From assembly GCA_039029315.1 (NCBI GenBank), contig JBCCGK010000008.1, positions 62,001-126,000 of the forward strand: a stretch of 64,000 nt of DNA, written 5' to 3'. Source of the DNA: JBCCCJ01 sp039029315. Lineage in GTDB: Bacteria; Bacteroidota; Bacteroidia; J057. A program made the position numbers and the translations under genes. Below are positions 36,978-45,520 of this stretch, one piece after another (the stretch's first letter is position 1; each line of letters begins with the position of its first letter). The notes beneath the pieces were generated by a model, which had not been told where the DNA came from, ran no database searches, and worked only from the letters and a program-made list of their open reading frames with translations.

Positions 36978-38111
36978 TTACATAACGACCCCTTTGAATC
37001 GTTTTTTGAAGGTTAATTCAGCAGGAGGGCTACCATCTTTATTGCGCAGCAAGAATGGTGCTGCATAGATCCGACTGTCTGCCAGTTCCTGGAGCGGCTC
37101 AACAACTGTCTTATAGTATTTTTCCACTTCCTTTTCATTTGCATTGGCAGCTTCGAGGTATTCATTTACTTCATTCTTTACCTCATCATCTGTTTTCCAG
37201 CCATCTCTGTATTGGGGGACACCTCTAAACTCAAGTGTATCCAATTCCCGCAATACATAGCAACCCAGGATGGGGAGTGTTTCAAACACCTCTTTTCCAA
37301 AGAGTTCTCCACTGTTCAATATTTCTTCTGCTATCTTAGCTCCCCGCCGATACAAAGCAAATTGATAAACAGTGTATCCAAATCTGCCAACGGCAGTTGC
37401 GATACCAGACACGCGCGTAGGGTCAAGCATCCCACCAACAAGGTCAATGGAGTACGTACCCAATTTTACGATGTGCTTTTCACGCTTTTTCGTGTATACC
37501 TTGCGCATGGCTTCTACACTTTCCTTGGCAATTTCAGCGTCCAGCATCTTTGTCCGCTTGTCGATTTTGTGAATTTTGACTTCAGTGAGTGCCAAAAAGA
37601 CGGACTCCCCAACTACTTTCACAGCACCTTTCACAGACTGAACGATTGGCAATACCCCGGATCCAAGTTCTCCAAGAAATTCTGCGACCTCAATGGCCAA
37701 AGGGAGGGATTGTGCAGCCCATCCTGACCCTTCGCTGATGCTGAGGAGTGCTTGTACCTGTCCTCGAAGGCTGGCATGCTTGGATTCATCATTATCTGAT
37801 ACCGGGACAACTTCTGAACTCGCATCTTTAAAATTTTTGTTGATTTTCTTTACTTCAGTTTTTAAATCGTTGGTCATTTTTGCCTTGGCAATCCTATCCA
37901 TGCCAAAATTTCGACCCTCAAGGATGTCGGTTATTCGATCATCCATGGACATGATGTATTGAGGGCCTCTTTCTATCTCCTTTACCTCTTTACGATGGGT
38001 CTGTAGGAATTTTTCTTCCTTTTTATAAAAGATCTTTGCCTTACCCTTTTTGATTTTTTCGTTGATCTGATCAACTATTTTCTGGTCCGAACTTTTGGAA
38101 AATAAACCCAT
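36978..38111 (-). CDS. Helical protein of unknown function, first gene of the three-gene operon
   Basis: 377 residues, predicted mostly alpha-helical. The first 110 residues are charged (MGLFSKSSDQKIVDQINEK), and residues about 125-190 are a hydrophobic, small-residue-rich stretch (LAIEVAEFLGELGSGVLPIV, then VKGAVKVVGESVFLALTEV) that could insert in a membrane or pack as a buried helical hairpin. A charged helical part follows, then a second Gly/hydrophobic stretch near 225-265. It has no signal peptide and no recognised domain. As the first gene of the operon it follows a candidate promoter with an inverted repeat. A membrane-interacting or scaffold role with the two giant partners is speculation. 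Confidence 0.75.
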   Translation of the reverse strand: MGLFSKSSDQKIVDQINEKIKKGKAKIFYKKEEKFLQTHRKEVKEIERGPQYIMSMDDRITDILEGRNFGMDRIAKAKMTNDLKTEVKKINKNFKDASSEVVPVSDNDESKHASLRGQVQALLSISEGSGWAAQSLPLAIEVAEFLGELGSGVLPIVQSVKGAVKVVGESVFLALTEVKIHKIDKRTKMLDAEIAKESVEAMRKVYTKKREKHIVKLGTYSIDLVGGMLDPTRVSGIATAVGRFGYTVYQFALYRRGAKIAEEILNSGELFGKEVFETLPILGCYVLRELDTLEFRGVPQYRDGWKTDDEVKNEVNEYLEAANANEKEVEKYYKTVVEPLQELADSRIYAAPFLLRNKDGSPPAELTFKKRFKGVVM

Positions 38112-38131
38112 AGTATGTCAATTTAGGGCAT

Positions 38132-38163
38132 GAAAAATAGGAAGCTCTAATGAAGCTTCTCAA
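38132..38163 (-). promoter_or_regulatory. Candidate promoter and operator of the three-gene operon
   Basis: On the minus strand TTG (38163-38161) and TATTTTTC (38139-38132, 7 of 8 with TAnnTTTG) are 21 bases apart, and the ATG follows at 38111. Between the boxes lies a perfect 6-bp inverted repeat, GAAGCT (38141-38146) and AGCTTC (38154-38159), placed where a repressor could block polymerase. Confidence 0.4.
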
Positions 38164-38363
38164 CAAATAGACAATAGTGAGAGTTTTTGTATTTAAGTAC
38201 TTGTCAATAAGTAGCCTAAATCAAAAAGTCAGAAAATATGGAAAGTGTCTTTGTTCTTAAAATATGAATGTGTAAACCTGTCGATTTTCAATATGATAAA
38301 TTTTGGGAAATATTCAAAATATTGAATGATTCATTAGGGTTTTCTAATAAAATGTATTCAAGC

Positions 38364-38695
38364 ATTTGCGGAGCAAATCTGTCCTTTGAGGACAGAATAT
38401 AGGTAGAATGAATCTATGTCAAAGACAGGCCTGCCATCGGTAGGCCATGTGATGGCTGTCTATATTTCGTACCTAGGGCACGAAATGAAGCCTCATGGTT
38501 GTTCTTTCTACCAACATGTTGTACCCATGGGCACAACATGGAATCTCCTCAACTCTACAATTCGTGCTGTTTGGGCTTGTATAGAAAAACCCTGAGCAAT
38601 GAAAAGTGTGAGGTCGAGAATGGAAGACGAGTGGGTTTGAATGTGTTTGTATTCGGGTTGGGAGTTTTACGAAAGTTCCAAACTTTCGTAAAACT
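38364..38695. repeat. Array of six short intergenic hairpins
   Basis: The gap 38112-38805 has no gene. Its left part is AT-rich with the promoter above. Then follow ATTTGC/GCAAAT (38364-38378, loop GGA); TCTGTCCT/AGGACAGA (38378-38396, loop TTG); GGCCTGCC/GGTAGGCC (38428-38446, one G-T pair); ATTTCGT/ACGAAAT (38464-38486); CATGTTGT-a-CCC/GGG-c-ACAACATG (38515-38540); and a perfect 15-bp stem AGTTTTACGAAAGTT with its complement (38663-38695, loop CCA). The fourth and fifth share a core of the type GTACC-YA-GGGCAC with different arms. Confidence 0.7.
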
Positions 38696-38805
38696 GACAG
38701 GTAGGGATCACAGAATTGGAGGCATTGCCCGAAATTTTTTAGTTTAAAGCCCACTAGCCAATTCTAAGCGAAGGATTCATTGGATGAGAAGCCATCACAA
38801 CTACG

Positions 38806-40239
38806 CTAAGGAAATGAATCTCCGAGGACCGAAACCTTCGTCAGCAACCAATTTTTCTGACTCACAGCCTGGGTCGATTGAATATCTCCTTCCAGTAGCG
38901 ACAACTCTTTATGAATCTCCTCATGTGGCAGAATGATCGATTGGGACCGTAATTGTGCCAATTTTTTGACGAATCGAATCAGGTTGAGATGTACCTCCCG
39001 TTGATAGTCAGATATGAGCCTGTTCCTGCGCAAGGCGGTGGCAAAGGCATGCAGCAAAGCATCAAGCCCCTCTTCTTCCTTCAATTCATAATAGATTTTG
39101 AGCAGCAAGGTCTTGGCACCCAGTAGGTAGAATACATCTTCAAACTCTACCTGAGTGAGCAGGCGCATGGCTTTTCGGTATTCCTTTTTGGCATAGTGGA
39201 CATGGGCATAGTTGTAAGTAAGGGAATTGTCGCGATATTCGGGCGCGATTTGATATTGGAACTGTTGCAAAAAAGCCTCTGTCCATGCAAATTCAGAAAG
39301 CCGGATGCCAAGGGCGACGATGTTTTTGACATCCCAGGGAGAGATCCATTTGCCAAATTTCAAGAGATTCCGATCAATCAGGGTTTGGTAGACAGCCAGC
39401 AATTCACCCAGATATTCCTCTCTGCCCCGATTGCTCTGCTTGATGCAATAATTTTGTACATATTGGTACATCGGATGAAGGGCAGGGGCAGGAATTTCTG
39501 GACCATAGCTTTCCAATAAGCCTTTCAACTGTTGGAAATGCCCAGCTTCGTCAGGTTCCAACAGCGTGAGTAGGATATGATAATAAATCTGAATATTGGG
39601 ATAAGACGCATAGCGCTGGATATGCGCTCGGATATACACAATGAATTCACTGGCAGGGCCTTCCAGGAGATTCCCTTGTAAGATGTTTTGTCGATTGACT
39701 TGTTGACAAACATTCTTGAGCATAGCTGTCACATAAAACAAGTCCAGGGATTCGATTTTGCGAGAAAGACTCTGATCAAAGGTTCGTTCCTCTCTGGTCA
39801 GGAAAAACACATTGCGTTCTTCCTCAACGACAAATTGCTGGTAGAAATCCTCTTCAAGCTGAAAACCTGCTCTTTGCTGCTCAAATTTTCGACTTTCCTG
39901 TTGAAAAATCTGATCCAACCCACGTTTCCGCGCGCTCATCAGAAGATGGTGGCGAAATTCAAATGAATCAGCAGTCATGTGTTCATACGCCAGGAAATCT
40001 TTCAGGAAGCGGGTCAGATAAGACAACAGATTGCTGATCCGGTGGTAATTGTATGCCTTTTTTGGAAAGATTCGTTGATGTAACTGCTCCCGACTGACAA
40101 AGGCAGGCAAATGCTCCACAATCAAATCCAGCAAGATCAGCAGCTTGTTATCCGTATTGAAAAAGGGAGATTGGAGGTATTTTCTAAACCGGGTCTTCTC
40201 TACAGCAGACAGGCTATTCAATAAGTGGATCAGTTTCAT
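38806..40239 (-). CDS. Alpha-helical repeat protein of unknown function
   Basis: 477 residues, soluble and almost entirely helical, with no signal peptide. The N-terminus (MKLIHLLNSLSAVEKTRFRK, then LQSPFFNTDNKLLILLDLI) and the repeated helix pairs in the C-terminal half (for example YNYAHVHYAKKEYRKAMRLL) suggest a TPR-like solenoid. Proteins of this layout recur as paralogues in Saprospiria-type genomes, as I recall, without assigned function. It stands between the hairpin array and a divergently transcribed secreted-protein gene. Confidence 0.75.
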   Translation of the reverse strand: MKLIHLLNSLSAVEKTRFRKYLQSPFFNTDNKLLILLDLIVEHLPAFVSREQLHQRIFPKKAYNYHRISNLLSYLTRFLKDFLAYEHMTADSFEFRHHLLMSARKRGLDQIFQQESRKFEQQRAGFQLEEDFYQQFVVEEERNVFFLTREERTFDQSLSRKIESLDLFYVTAMLKNVCQQVNRQNILQGNLLEGPASEFIVYIRAHIQRYASYPNIQIYYHILLTLLEPDEAGHFQQLKGLLESYGPEIPAPALHPMYQYVQNYCIKQSNRGREEYLGELLAVYQTLIDRNLLKFGKWISPWDVKNIVALGIRLSEFAWTEAFLQQFQYQIAPEYRDNSLTYNYAHVHYAKKEYRKAMRLLTQVEFEDVFYLLGAKTLLLKIYYELKEEEGLDALLHAFATALRRNRLISDYQREVHLNLIRFVKKLAQLRSQSIILPHEEIHKELSLLEGDIQSTQAVSQKNWLLTKVSVLGDSFP

Positions 40240-40369
40240 GTTGTTCGTAAATTCTTCCCTAAAAACAAAGCATAAATATATTGATAGTCAGGTGATTGTT
40301 TATAAAAAAATCAGACTTTTACTCTAAAAATGAGTGGGATTGTATTTCATCCTCTGCCCGGAACCTCCC

Positions 40370-40377
40370 TATCTTTG
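40370..40377 (+). promoter_or_regulatory. Bacteroidota -7 box upstream of the SBBP/T9SS gene
   Basis: TATCTTTG matches TAnnTTTG exactly and lies 32 bases before the ATG at 40410. The -33 region has TTTC at 40345-40348, 21 bases upstream. Confidence 0.5.
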
Positions 40378-40409
40378 ACTCAGTACAACAACATTAACTC
40401 ATTTAAGGT

Positions 40410-42824
40410 ATGCGAACGCTATTCATTTTCCTCCTGTCAGCTTTGAGTTCACTGAGTCTCATGCAGGCTCAGAATTTTCAATGGGTCAATCAAATGGGAG
40501 CTCCAAACGGGTGGGAGTATACCACCCAGGTAGATGCAGACTCTTCAGGTTATTCATATGTGGTGGGTAATTTTTTCGGGACCGTAAGCTTTGGAAGCAC
40601 CACGCTGACAGCTAGCTCTTCTTCGGATATGTTTGTGGCGAGACTTGACCCAAATGGAGCATATGAATGGGTACGGCAAGTCAATACTGTAGGGAGTACC
40701 ACGACAGAGCTTTGTGTGGATAAATTTGGTGGCAATGTCTATGTCGCGGGGAATTATTGGTCTGGAACGATAGACTTCGATGGTATCACCATCAATTCCT
40801 CCGGTGGCTCTGGGGCATACATTGCCAAATATGATGCGCTAGGGGTGATTCAATGGGTGGAGGAGATACCAAATGGGATAGCAGTAGGTGGCCTGGATAC
40901 AGATGCCCAGGACAATCTCATTGTGGCAGGCTCTTACTATGATGTGGTGACCATTGGCACGACAAGCTTGCCACACAATGGAAATACGCAATATGTAAGT
41001 ATATTTCTGGCAAAATACACCACCAATGGTCTCCCCCTTTGGGCAGAGCCCATTGAAACCATTTCACTCGGGAATGGTTTGGGGAGTTATGTCAGCGATC
41101 TTCAAATCAGTCCCCAGGGAGACATCGCTGTGACAGGGATATTTGGAAGTGAAAGTGTCTTTGGTAGCGATACCTTATACAGTATCCAGGACAGTGGGGA
41201 TATGTTCGTCGCCAAATATGATGACAATGGCAATTATCTATGGGCAAAGGATACAGATGCAACTGGACATGTGCAGCCTGGAGGGATCTCTGTAGGTGAA
41301 TCTGGTGCGATTTATGTGACAGGTTTTTTTACTAATCAAACGAGTTTTGGGCCTATCACCCTTGACAATATGGGCTGGAACAATATCTTCGTCGCCCGAT
41401 ACGCCAGCAATGGAGAGGTAGACTGGGCCATTCGGGAAGGAAGTTCAGGCTTCAGCAAAGGCTGTGATATCTGGACAGATGCTACTGAACATGTCTATGT
41501 GGTTGGAGAGTATGAAGGGACCAATGACATCGGAGACACGACCCTGCTTACCCCTTTCAACAAAGCCAACCTATTCGTCGCCCGCTACGACTCTACCGCT
41601 TCCTTTGAGTGGATTCAAACTGCTGGAGACAGTGTCGGATATATAAGCTGTTATGCCATGGCGATGGATGATTCCCTCAACATCTATGTCGCTGGTGCCT
41701 TTAGCAATGCAGTGAATTTCGGACCATTTCCTGTGTCCACCAATAATACCGGAACTGCCTGGGACGGATTTCTCCTGCGGATGAACGATATCACTCCCTA
41801 TATCTATCCACCTGATAGTGTATGGCCCGGTGATGCGAATTATGATTTGATTGCAAATTACAATGACCTCCTCTCGATCGGGATTGGATTCGGCAGCACA
41901 GGAGCTGTCAGACCCAATGCCAGCATCAACTGGATTGGACAAGTGGCGAATAATTGGGCAGATACTTTGTTGAATGGCACCAATTACAAGCATATCGATT
42001 GTAATGGAGATGGAGTCATCAATATACAGGATACCCTTGCGATTAACCTCAATTATGGCTTGACACACAATAAGCGAGATGGAGATGAAAAAAATGGACC
42101 ATTGCTGTATACAGAATTTGTTGGAGATACCATTATGGCGGGAGACACTGTAGATGTGATCATCAATCTTGGGACAGACCAGGAGCCTGCAGTTGACCTG
42201 TATGGAATCGCCTTTACCCTCCAATATGATTCCTCCCTTGTTGAACCCAACAGCATCAGCGTGAGTTATGACAATTCCTGGTTGGGGACGTATGGAAGCG
42301 ATATGATCGCCATGTCGAAAAACTTCCCCCTTGACGAATCAATGGATTTTGGCCTTACCCGTATCAATCATCTGGACACCACTGATTTTGGAGAAATTGC
42401 CCGATTGTCCATCATCATGATCGATGATCTGACTGCCAAAACGCTGCTGTCAGAAGTGCTAACCATTACTCCAGTAAGCTATCAGGCAATTTCAAGTGAT
42501 GAATCTTCGATTGACCTGAGCCTGGGAGCTGACTCGATCGTGATCGTTCAGGAAGAGGAAACCGATCCTACGGCCATTGATCCAAGCCTGAATGCCTTAG
42601 CCACCATTTATCCCAATCCTGTTCAGGATGAATTGATGATACAGCTGACCGGCATTCAAGGAGAAGGCATTGAGATACGAAATGCTTTAGGACAATCCTT
42701 GTATCGACAGCAGGTGAGATTTGTAGAAAAGAAGATTAATCTCAGCGAATTCCCAGATGGATTGTACCTGCTTGAAATCCTGACCGAGCGTGGGAAAATT
42801 ATCAAAAAGATCCTTGTGCAATAA
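40410..42824 (+). CDS. Secreted SBBP-repeat protein with dockerin-like, cohesin-like and T9SS sorting domains
   Basis: 804 residues with a signal peptide (to about residue 21, SLMQAQ). Residues about 22-465 are SBBP-type beta-propeller repeats (units such as DMFVARLDPNGAYEWVRQ, MFVAKYDDNGNYLWAKD, NIFVARYASNGEVDWAI). Then comes a dockerin-like pair of Ca-binding loops (GDANYDLIANYNDL and DCNGDGVINIQDTLAINLNYG), a cohesin-like beta domain (GDTVDVIINLGTDQEPAVDLYGIAF... up to the LSIIMIDDL strand; about 570-710) and a C-terminal T9SS type A domain (IYPNPVQDELMIQLTG). It should be exported by Sec, then T9SS, and attached to the surface or released. Having a dockerin-like and a cohesin-like module in one chain raises the possibility of self-association. 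The ligand is unknown. Confidence 0.88.
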   Translation: MRTLFIFLLSALSSLSLMQAQNFQWVNQMGAPNGWEYTTQVDADSSGYSYVVGNFFGTVSFGSTTLTASSSSDMFVARLDPNGAYEWVRQVNTVGSTTTELCVDKFGGNVYVAGNYWSGTIDFDGITINSSGGSGAYIAKYDALGVIQWVEEIPNGIAVGGLDTDAQDNLIVAGSYYDVVTIGTTSLPHNGNTQYVSIFLAKYTTNGLPLWAEPIETISLGNGLGSYVSDLQISPQGDIAVTGIFGSESVFGSDTLYSIQDSGDMFVAKYDDNGNYLWAKDTDATGHVQPGGISVGESGAIYVTGFFTNQTSFGPITLDNMGWNNIFVARYASNGEVDWAIREGSSGFSKGCDIWTDATEHVYVVGEYEGTNDIGDTTLLTPFNKANLFVARYDSTASFEWIQTAGDSVGYISCYAMAMDDSLNIYVAGAFSNAVNFGPFPVSTNNTGTAWDGFLLRMNDITPYIYPPDSVWPGDANYDLIANYNDLLSIGIGFGSTGAVRPNASINWIGQVANNWADTLLNGTNYKHIDCNGDGVINIQDTLAINLNYGLTHNKRDGDEKNGPLLYTEFVGDTIMAGDTVDVIINLGTDQEPAVDLYGIAFTLQYDSSLVEPNSISVSYDNSWLGTYGSDMIAMSKNFPLDESMDFGLTRINHLDTTDFGEIARLSIIMIDDLTAKTLLSEVLTITPVSYQAISSDESSIDLSLGADSIVIVQEEETDPTAIDPSLNALATIYPNPVQDELMIQLTGIQGEGIEIRNALGQSLYRQQVRFVEKKINLSEFPDGLYLLEILTERGKIIKKILVQ

Positions 42825-43006
42825 ACATCGGATTACCCTTTGATTGCTGTCCAGACAAGACTGAGGATTTCAACCGCTTGATGAAATGAATACTAGAGGA
42901 AGGACCTTTTGCTTGGGAGATGTGCTGAATCCCGATGGTAAAGGGTTCTTCTGTATGTCAGATGATCATGGCTAGAGAGTAGGAATCGCGACTATCCTCT
43001 TGATGC

Positions 43007-43396
43007 TTAAGCAAGTTTTACGTGCTGATATTTTCGAATTCTCCGATCAGTAGTGAGAAGGGGCACACCTAATACATTCGCAGTAGCTACAATGATTTGA
43101 TCTGCCGGGTCATTATGGAAATCCCCTGGTAATTGAGTTGAGGCTATTGAAATTTCGGGACTTAAATTGATAAGTTGGATGCCGGGATATTCTAGAGCAT
43201 GAGAAATCCACTGATCAATTGGCTGGGTAAAGCCAATTCTTCCTTTTTCATGAAGTTTCGCCACCTCCCACACAGAGATAGTTGATAAACCTAAACCATT
43301 GACTTCCTCTTTTTGGATGATCTTTCTATTCGAATCCGACAGCTGTGGGGAATCGTCCACCCACCAAATCCACATATGCGTATCAAGAATAATCAT
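43007..43396 (-). CDS. vapC: PIN-domain toxin, VapC type
   Basis: 129 residues from the ATG at 43396. The PIN-domain acidic residues are visible: Asp in MIILDTHMWIWW, Glu in STISVWEVAKL, and Asp in FHNDPADQIIVATA and LLTTDRRI. VapC-type toxins are Mg-dependent RNases that cleave tRNA or rRNA and are held inactive by the cognate antitoxin. The ATG overlaps the antitoxin stop in an ATGA, so the two are translationally coupled. The longer frame start at 43411 would begin inside the antitoxin and adds five non-family residues. The family is clear; the RNA target is unknown. Confidence 0.88.
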   Translation of the reverse strand: MIILDTHMWIWWVDDSPQLSDSNRKIIQKEEVNGLGLSTISVWEVAKLHEKGRIGFTQPIDQWISHALEYPGIQLINLSPEISIASTQLPGDFHNDPADQIIVATANVLGVPLLTTDRRIRKYQHVKLA

Positions 43397-43599
43397 GCCA
43401 AAGCTTCCCAATCATCTTCTGCTACAGAATCAAACGGACGATCAAAAAAGGTAACTGATCCCCTCAATGGATATTTTTTCTCAGTCGGTTGCTGGATTTG
43501 TTCCTGGCGATACCTGCTTAACAAGAACTCAATAAAATCGAGAACCTGTTTTTGAATAGAACTAGGTAAATGGGAAATATGGTAAATCAACTGATTCAT
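43393..43599 (-). CDS. Antitoxin of the VapBC-type pair (DUF2281-like)
   Basis: 68 residues. The N-terminal helix pattern YHISHLPSSIQKQVLDFIEFLL is typical of DUF2281 antitoxins found upstream of PIN toxins, and the C-terminal part (GSVTFFDRPFDSVAEDDWEALA) is the likely toxin-wrapping tail. It is encoded first, as usual, and its TGA overlaps the toxin ATG. Pairs of this type are normally autoregulated by binding the promoter, and a palindrome lies just upstream. Confidence 0.85.
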   Translation of the reverse strand: MNQLIYHISHLPSSIQKQVLDFIEFLLSRYRQEQIQQPTEKKYPLRGSVTFFDRPFDSVAEDDWEALA

Positions 43600-43616
43600 G
43601 AAGATTAAATCTTTAT

Positions 43617-43657
43617 GAAAGGTACGTTTTTTTGTTCAATAAGGATAATTGATCAAT
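43617..43657 (-). promoter_or_regulatory. Candidate promoter/operator of the toxin-antitoxin pair
   Basis: On the minus strand TACCTTTC (43624-43617) is 7 of 8 with the -7 consensus and lies 17 bases before the antitoxin ATG. A perfect 10-bp palindrome ATTGATCAAT (43648-43657) sits near the -33 region and could be the autoregulatory site. Confidence 0.35.
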
Positions 43658-43681
43658 GACAAGGATTCTTTCGTCCTTTCA

Positions 43682-45520
43682 TCACTCCCCCATAATCCCC
43701 ATTTGTTTCATCAGAAAGGTCGCATTGAGATTTTGGGAAATGCCATCCTGTAGCTTATAATCAAAAGCCAGTCGATCCTCTGCAATCTCAACTTCGAAGC
43801 GTTTGTTGAAGGCATGAGCCGGATACTCTTCTGTCAAGGTACCAAGTGATAAGTCATGGGTTGCGATCATCCCTACAGCCTTGAGTGAAATGAGTTGCTC
43901 GATGAATTTTCTCGAGCCCGTCTGCTTGTCTTTGGAATTGGTGCCGCGAAGCATCTCGTCCACGATGACGAAGGTCGGACCTTCCGCTTTGAGTTTGTCA
44001 ATGATGGCTTTGAGTTGTTTGAGTTCTGCAAAAAAGTAAGACTCATGATCAGACAAGGAATCGGTGGCACGAACACTGGTGATCAGATCAATGGGGACAA
44101 ACCGCATCTCTCTGGCACAAACGGCTGCGCCACTCATTCCCAGGATAAGATTGACCCCTACTGTGCGAAGGAATGTACTTTTGCCAGCCATATTTGCACC
44201 CGTAATGATCAAAAATTCTCCCGATTTGCTGAGTTGCATATCATTGTTCACGCGCGTATCATGAGGGATCAGGGGATGTCCTAGATCCTTAGCATGCAAA
44301 TGAAAATCTTCTTCCTCAAGTGTAGGAAAAACAAATGTGGGATGATGCCAGCAAAATCTTCCCAGACTGAGTTGTGCATCCCATTCTGCCAAGATCTCAA
44401 ACCATTGATCGACACTTGCCTGATAGGTCTCTCGCCATGCTTCCAGTTTGAGCATATAGCGGATGTCCCACAATAGTGCTCCATTGAGAAACAAAATCGC
44501 TGCTGCATTGAGACGCTGGTCAAATCGATAAGCCAGATCCGCCAACAGAGAGATGGCTTCTCCTGCTTGCTTTCCATCTGTTTGCAGAGTATTGGCCTGT
44601 TGTTGGAGGAGAGGGGTATGCCAGTCCTGGGATTCGATTTGCTGGAAGAGTTTGCCGAATTTGTTCAGCAATCGAGACTTGCGTCCCAATTGATGGTGCT
44701 GTCGGTTGACTTCCTTGATGTTTGCCCCGACGATCACCCACTGAACCAAAAAGACCAAACCTGCTGCTGCACCAGGGATTTGGTAGGCCCCCAAGGTGTC
44801 GCGAAGCCCAGGAATATCTGGAATCAGCCATCCTGCGAGACATAGAAAAAACAAGACAGGCAGCCAGATCGCCAATTGTCGCATATAGGGTCGATTGCTG
44901 AATTTGGGTGGTTCTGTGGCCCAACTCAGCAGGGCCAACGCATCTTTGGGACCTTCTTTCTCGCCAAGACTCAATGCCTGGAAGTTCAATCCCCATTCAG
45001 TCTTCTCCGCGAGTTCCTGTACTGCTTTCTGCCGGGATCGAATCCTGGAGGCAGTCAATTCTGGTTGGAGCAGCCATGCTGCCAGCCGATCCCTTCCTGA
45101 CAGGGTTCCGGTCCGGTTGATGTATTGAAAGATAGAACCCGGACCAAACAAGTCCATATCATAGGAATAAGGATGGCGTGGATTGATCCATTCTTTTCCC
45201 TGATCAAAAGTAAAATATTCTCCAGCCAGGGCTTTCAATTCGTTGGTCATCAAACTGAGTCGACGTTGGAGATGCTCGCGCTTGTCTGCCACCTCACTGT
45301 GCCGCTTGATCAAGTAGAGGAATGCAAGCAAGGCAGCGACGCCCCCTGCCAACCCCAGCCCTACATGTAGCTGAAATAAGCCATAGGTTAGCCCGACGCC
45401 TAGCAGAAATACCACAAGTCTTGAGTAAGAGAGAAGGTTATATCGTTTGTTGATGGCTGCCAGAGATTGTTCATCCTGGGCAATCCATGTTTGATAGTTG
45501 TCTGCAGGTTGGTGCGTCAT
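43682..45520 (-). CDS. Membrane-anchored MutS-family ATPase
   Basis: 612 residues. Two hydrophobic helical pairs (about 33-71 and 215-266) precede a MutS core-like helical region and a MutS ATPase domain with Walker A GANMAGKST (441-449), the signature CAREMRFVPIDLITSVRATDSLSDHESYFFAELKQL, Walker B FVIVDEMLRGTNS (Asp 521, Glu 522) and the switch ATHDLSLG. It lacks the mismatch-recognition domain I and the Smr domain of MutS2, so it is not canonical mismatch repair. Membrane-anchored MutS-like proteins of this layout are common in Bacteroidota and uncharacterised. Its ATG overlaps the stop of the glycosyltransferase gene upstream (TAATG), which implies coupled translation. Confidence 0.88.
   Translation of the reverse strand: MTHQPADNYQTWIAQDEQSLAAINKRYNLLSYSRLVVFLLGVGLTYGLFQLHVGLGLAGGVAALLAFLYLIKRHSEVADKREHLQRRLSLMTNELKALAGEYFTFDQGKEWINPRHPYSYDMDLFGPGSIFQYINRTGTLSGRDRLAAWLLQPELTASRIRSRQKAVQELAEKTEWGLNFQALSLGEKEGPKDALALLSWATEPPKFSNRPYMRQLAIWLPVLFFLCLAGWLIPDIPGLRDTLGAYQIPGAAAGLVFLVQWVIVGANIKEVNRQHHQLGRKSRLLNKFGKLFQQIESQDWHTPLLQQQANTLQTDGKQAGEAISLLADLAYRFDQRLNAAAILFLNGALLWDIRYMLKLEAWRETYQASVDQWFEILAEWDAQLSLGRFCWHHPTFVFPTLEEEDFHLHAKDLGHPLIPHDTRVNNDMQLSKSGEFLIITGANMAGKSTFLRTVGVNLILGMSGAAVCAREMRFVPIDLITSVRATDSLSDHESYFFAELKQLKAIIDKLKAEGPTFVIVDEMLRGTNSKDKQTGSRKFIEQLISLKAVGMIATHDLSLGTLTEEYPAHAFNKRFEVEIAEDRLAFDYKLQDGISQNLNATFLMKQMGIMGE

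Noticed and set aside
28475..38111. Giant-protein operon considered as a contractile-injection or phage-tail locus
   Set aside because: No sheath, tube, baseplate or AAA ATPase gene is present in the window.
38364..38695. Hairpin array considered as CRISPR or integron attC sites
   Set aside because: Stems differ from each other, spacers are irregular and no cas or integrase gene is present.
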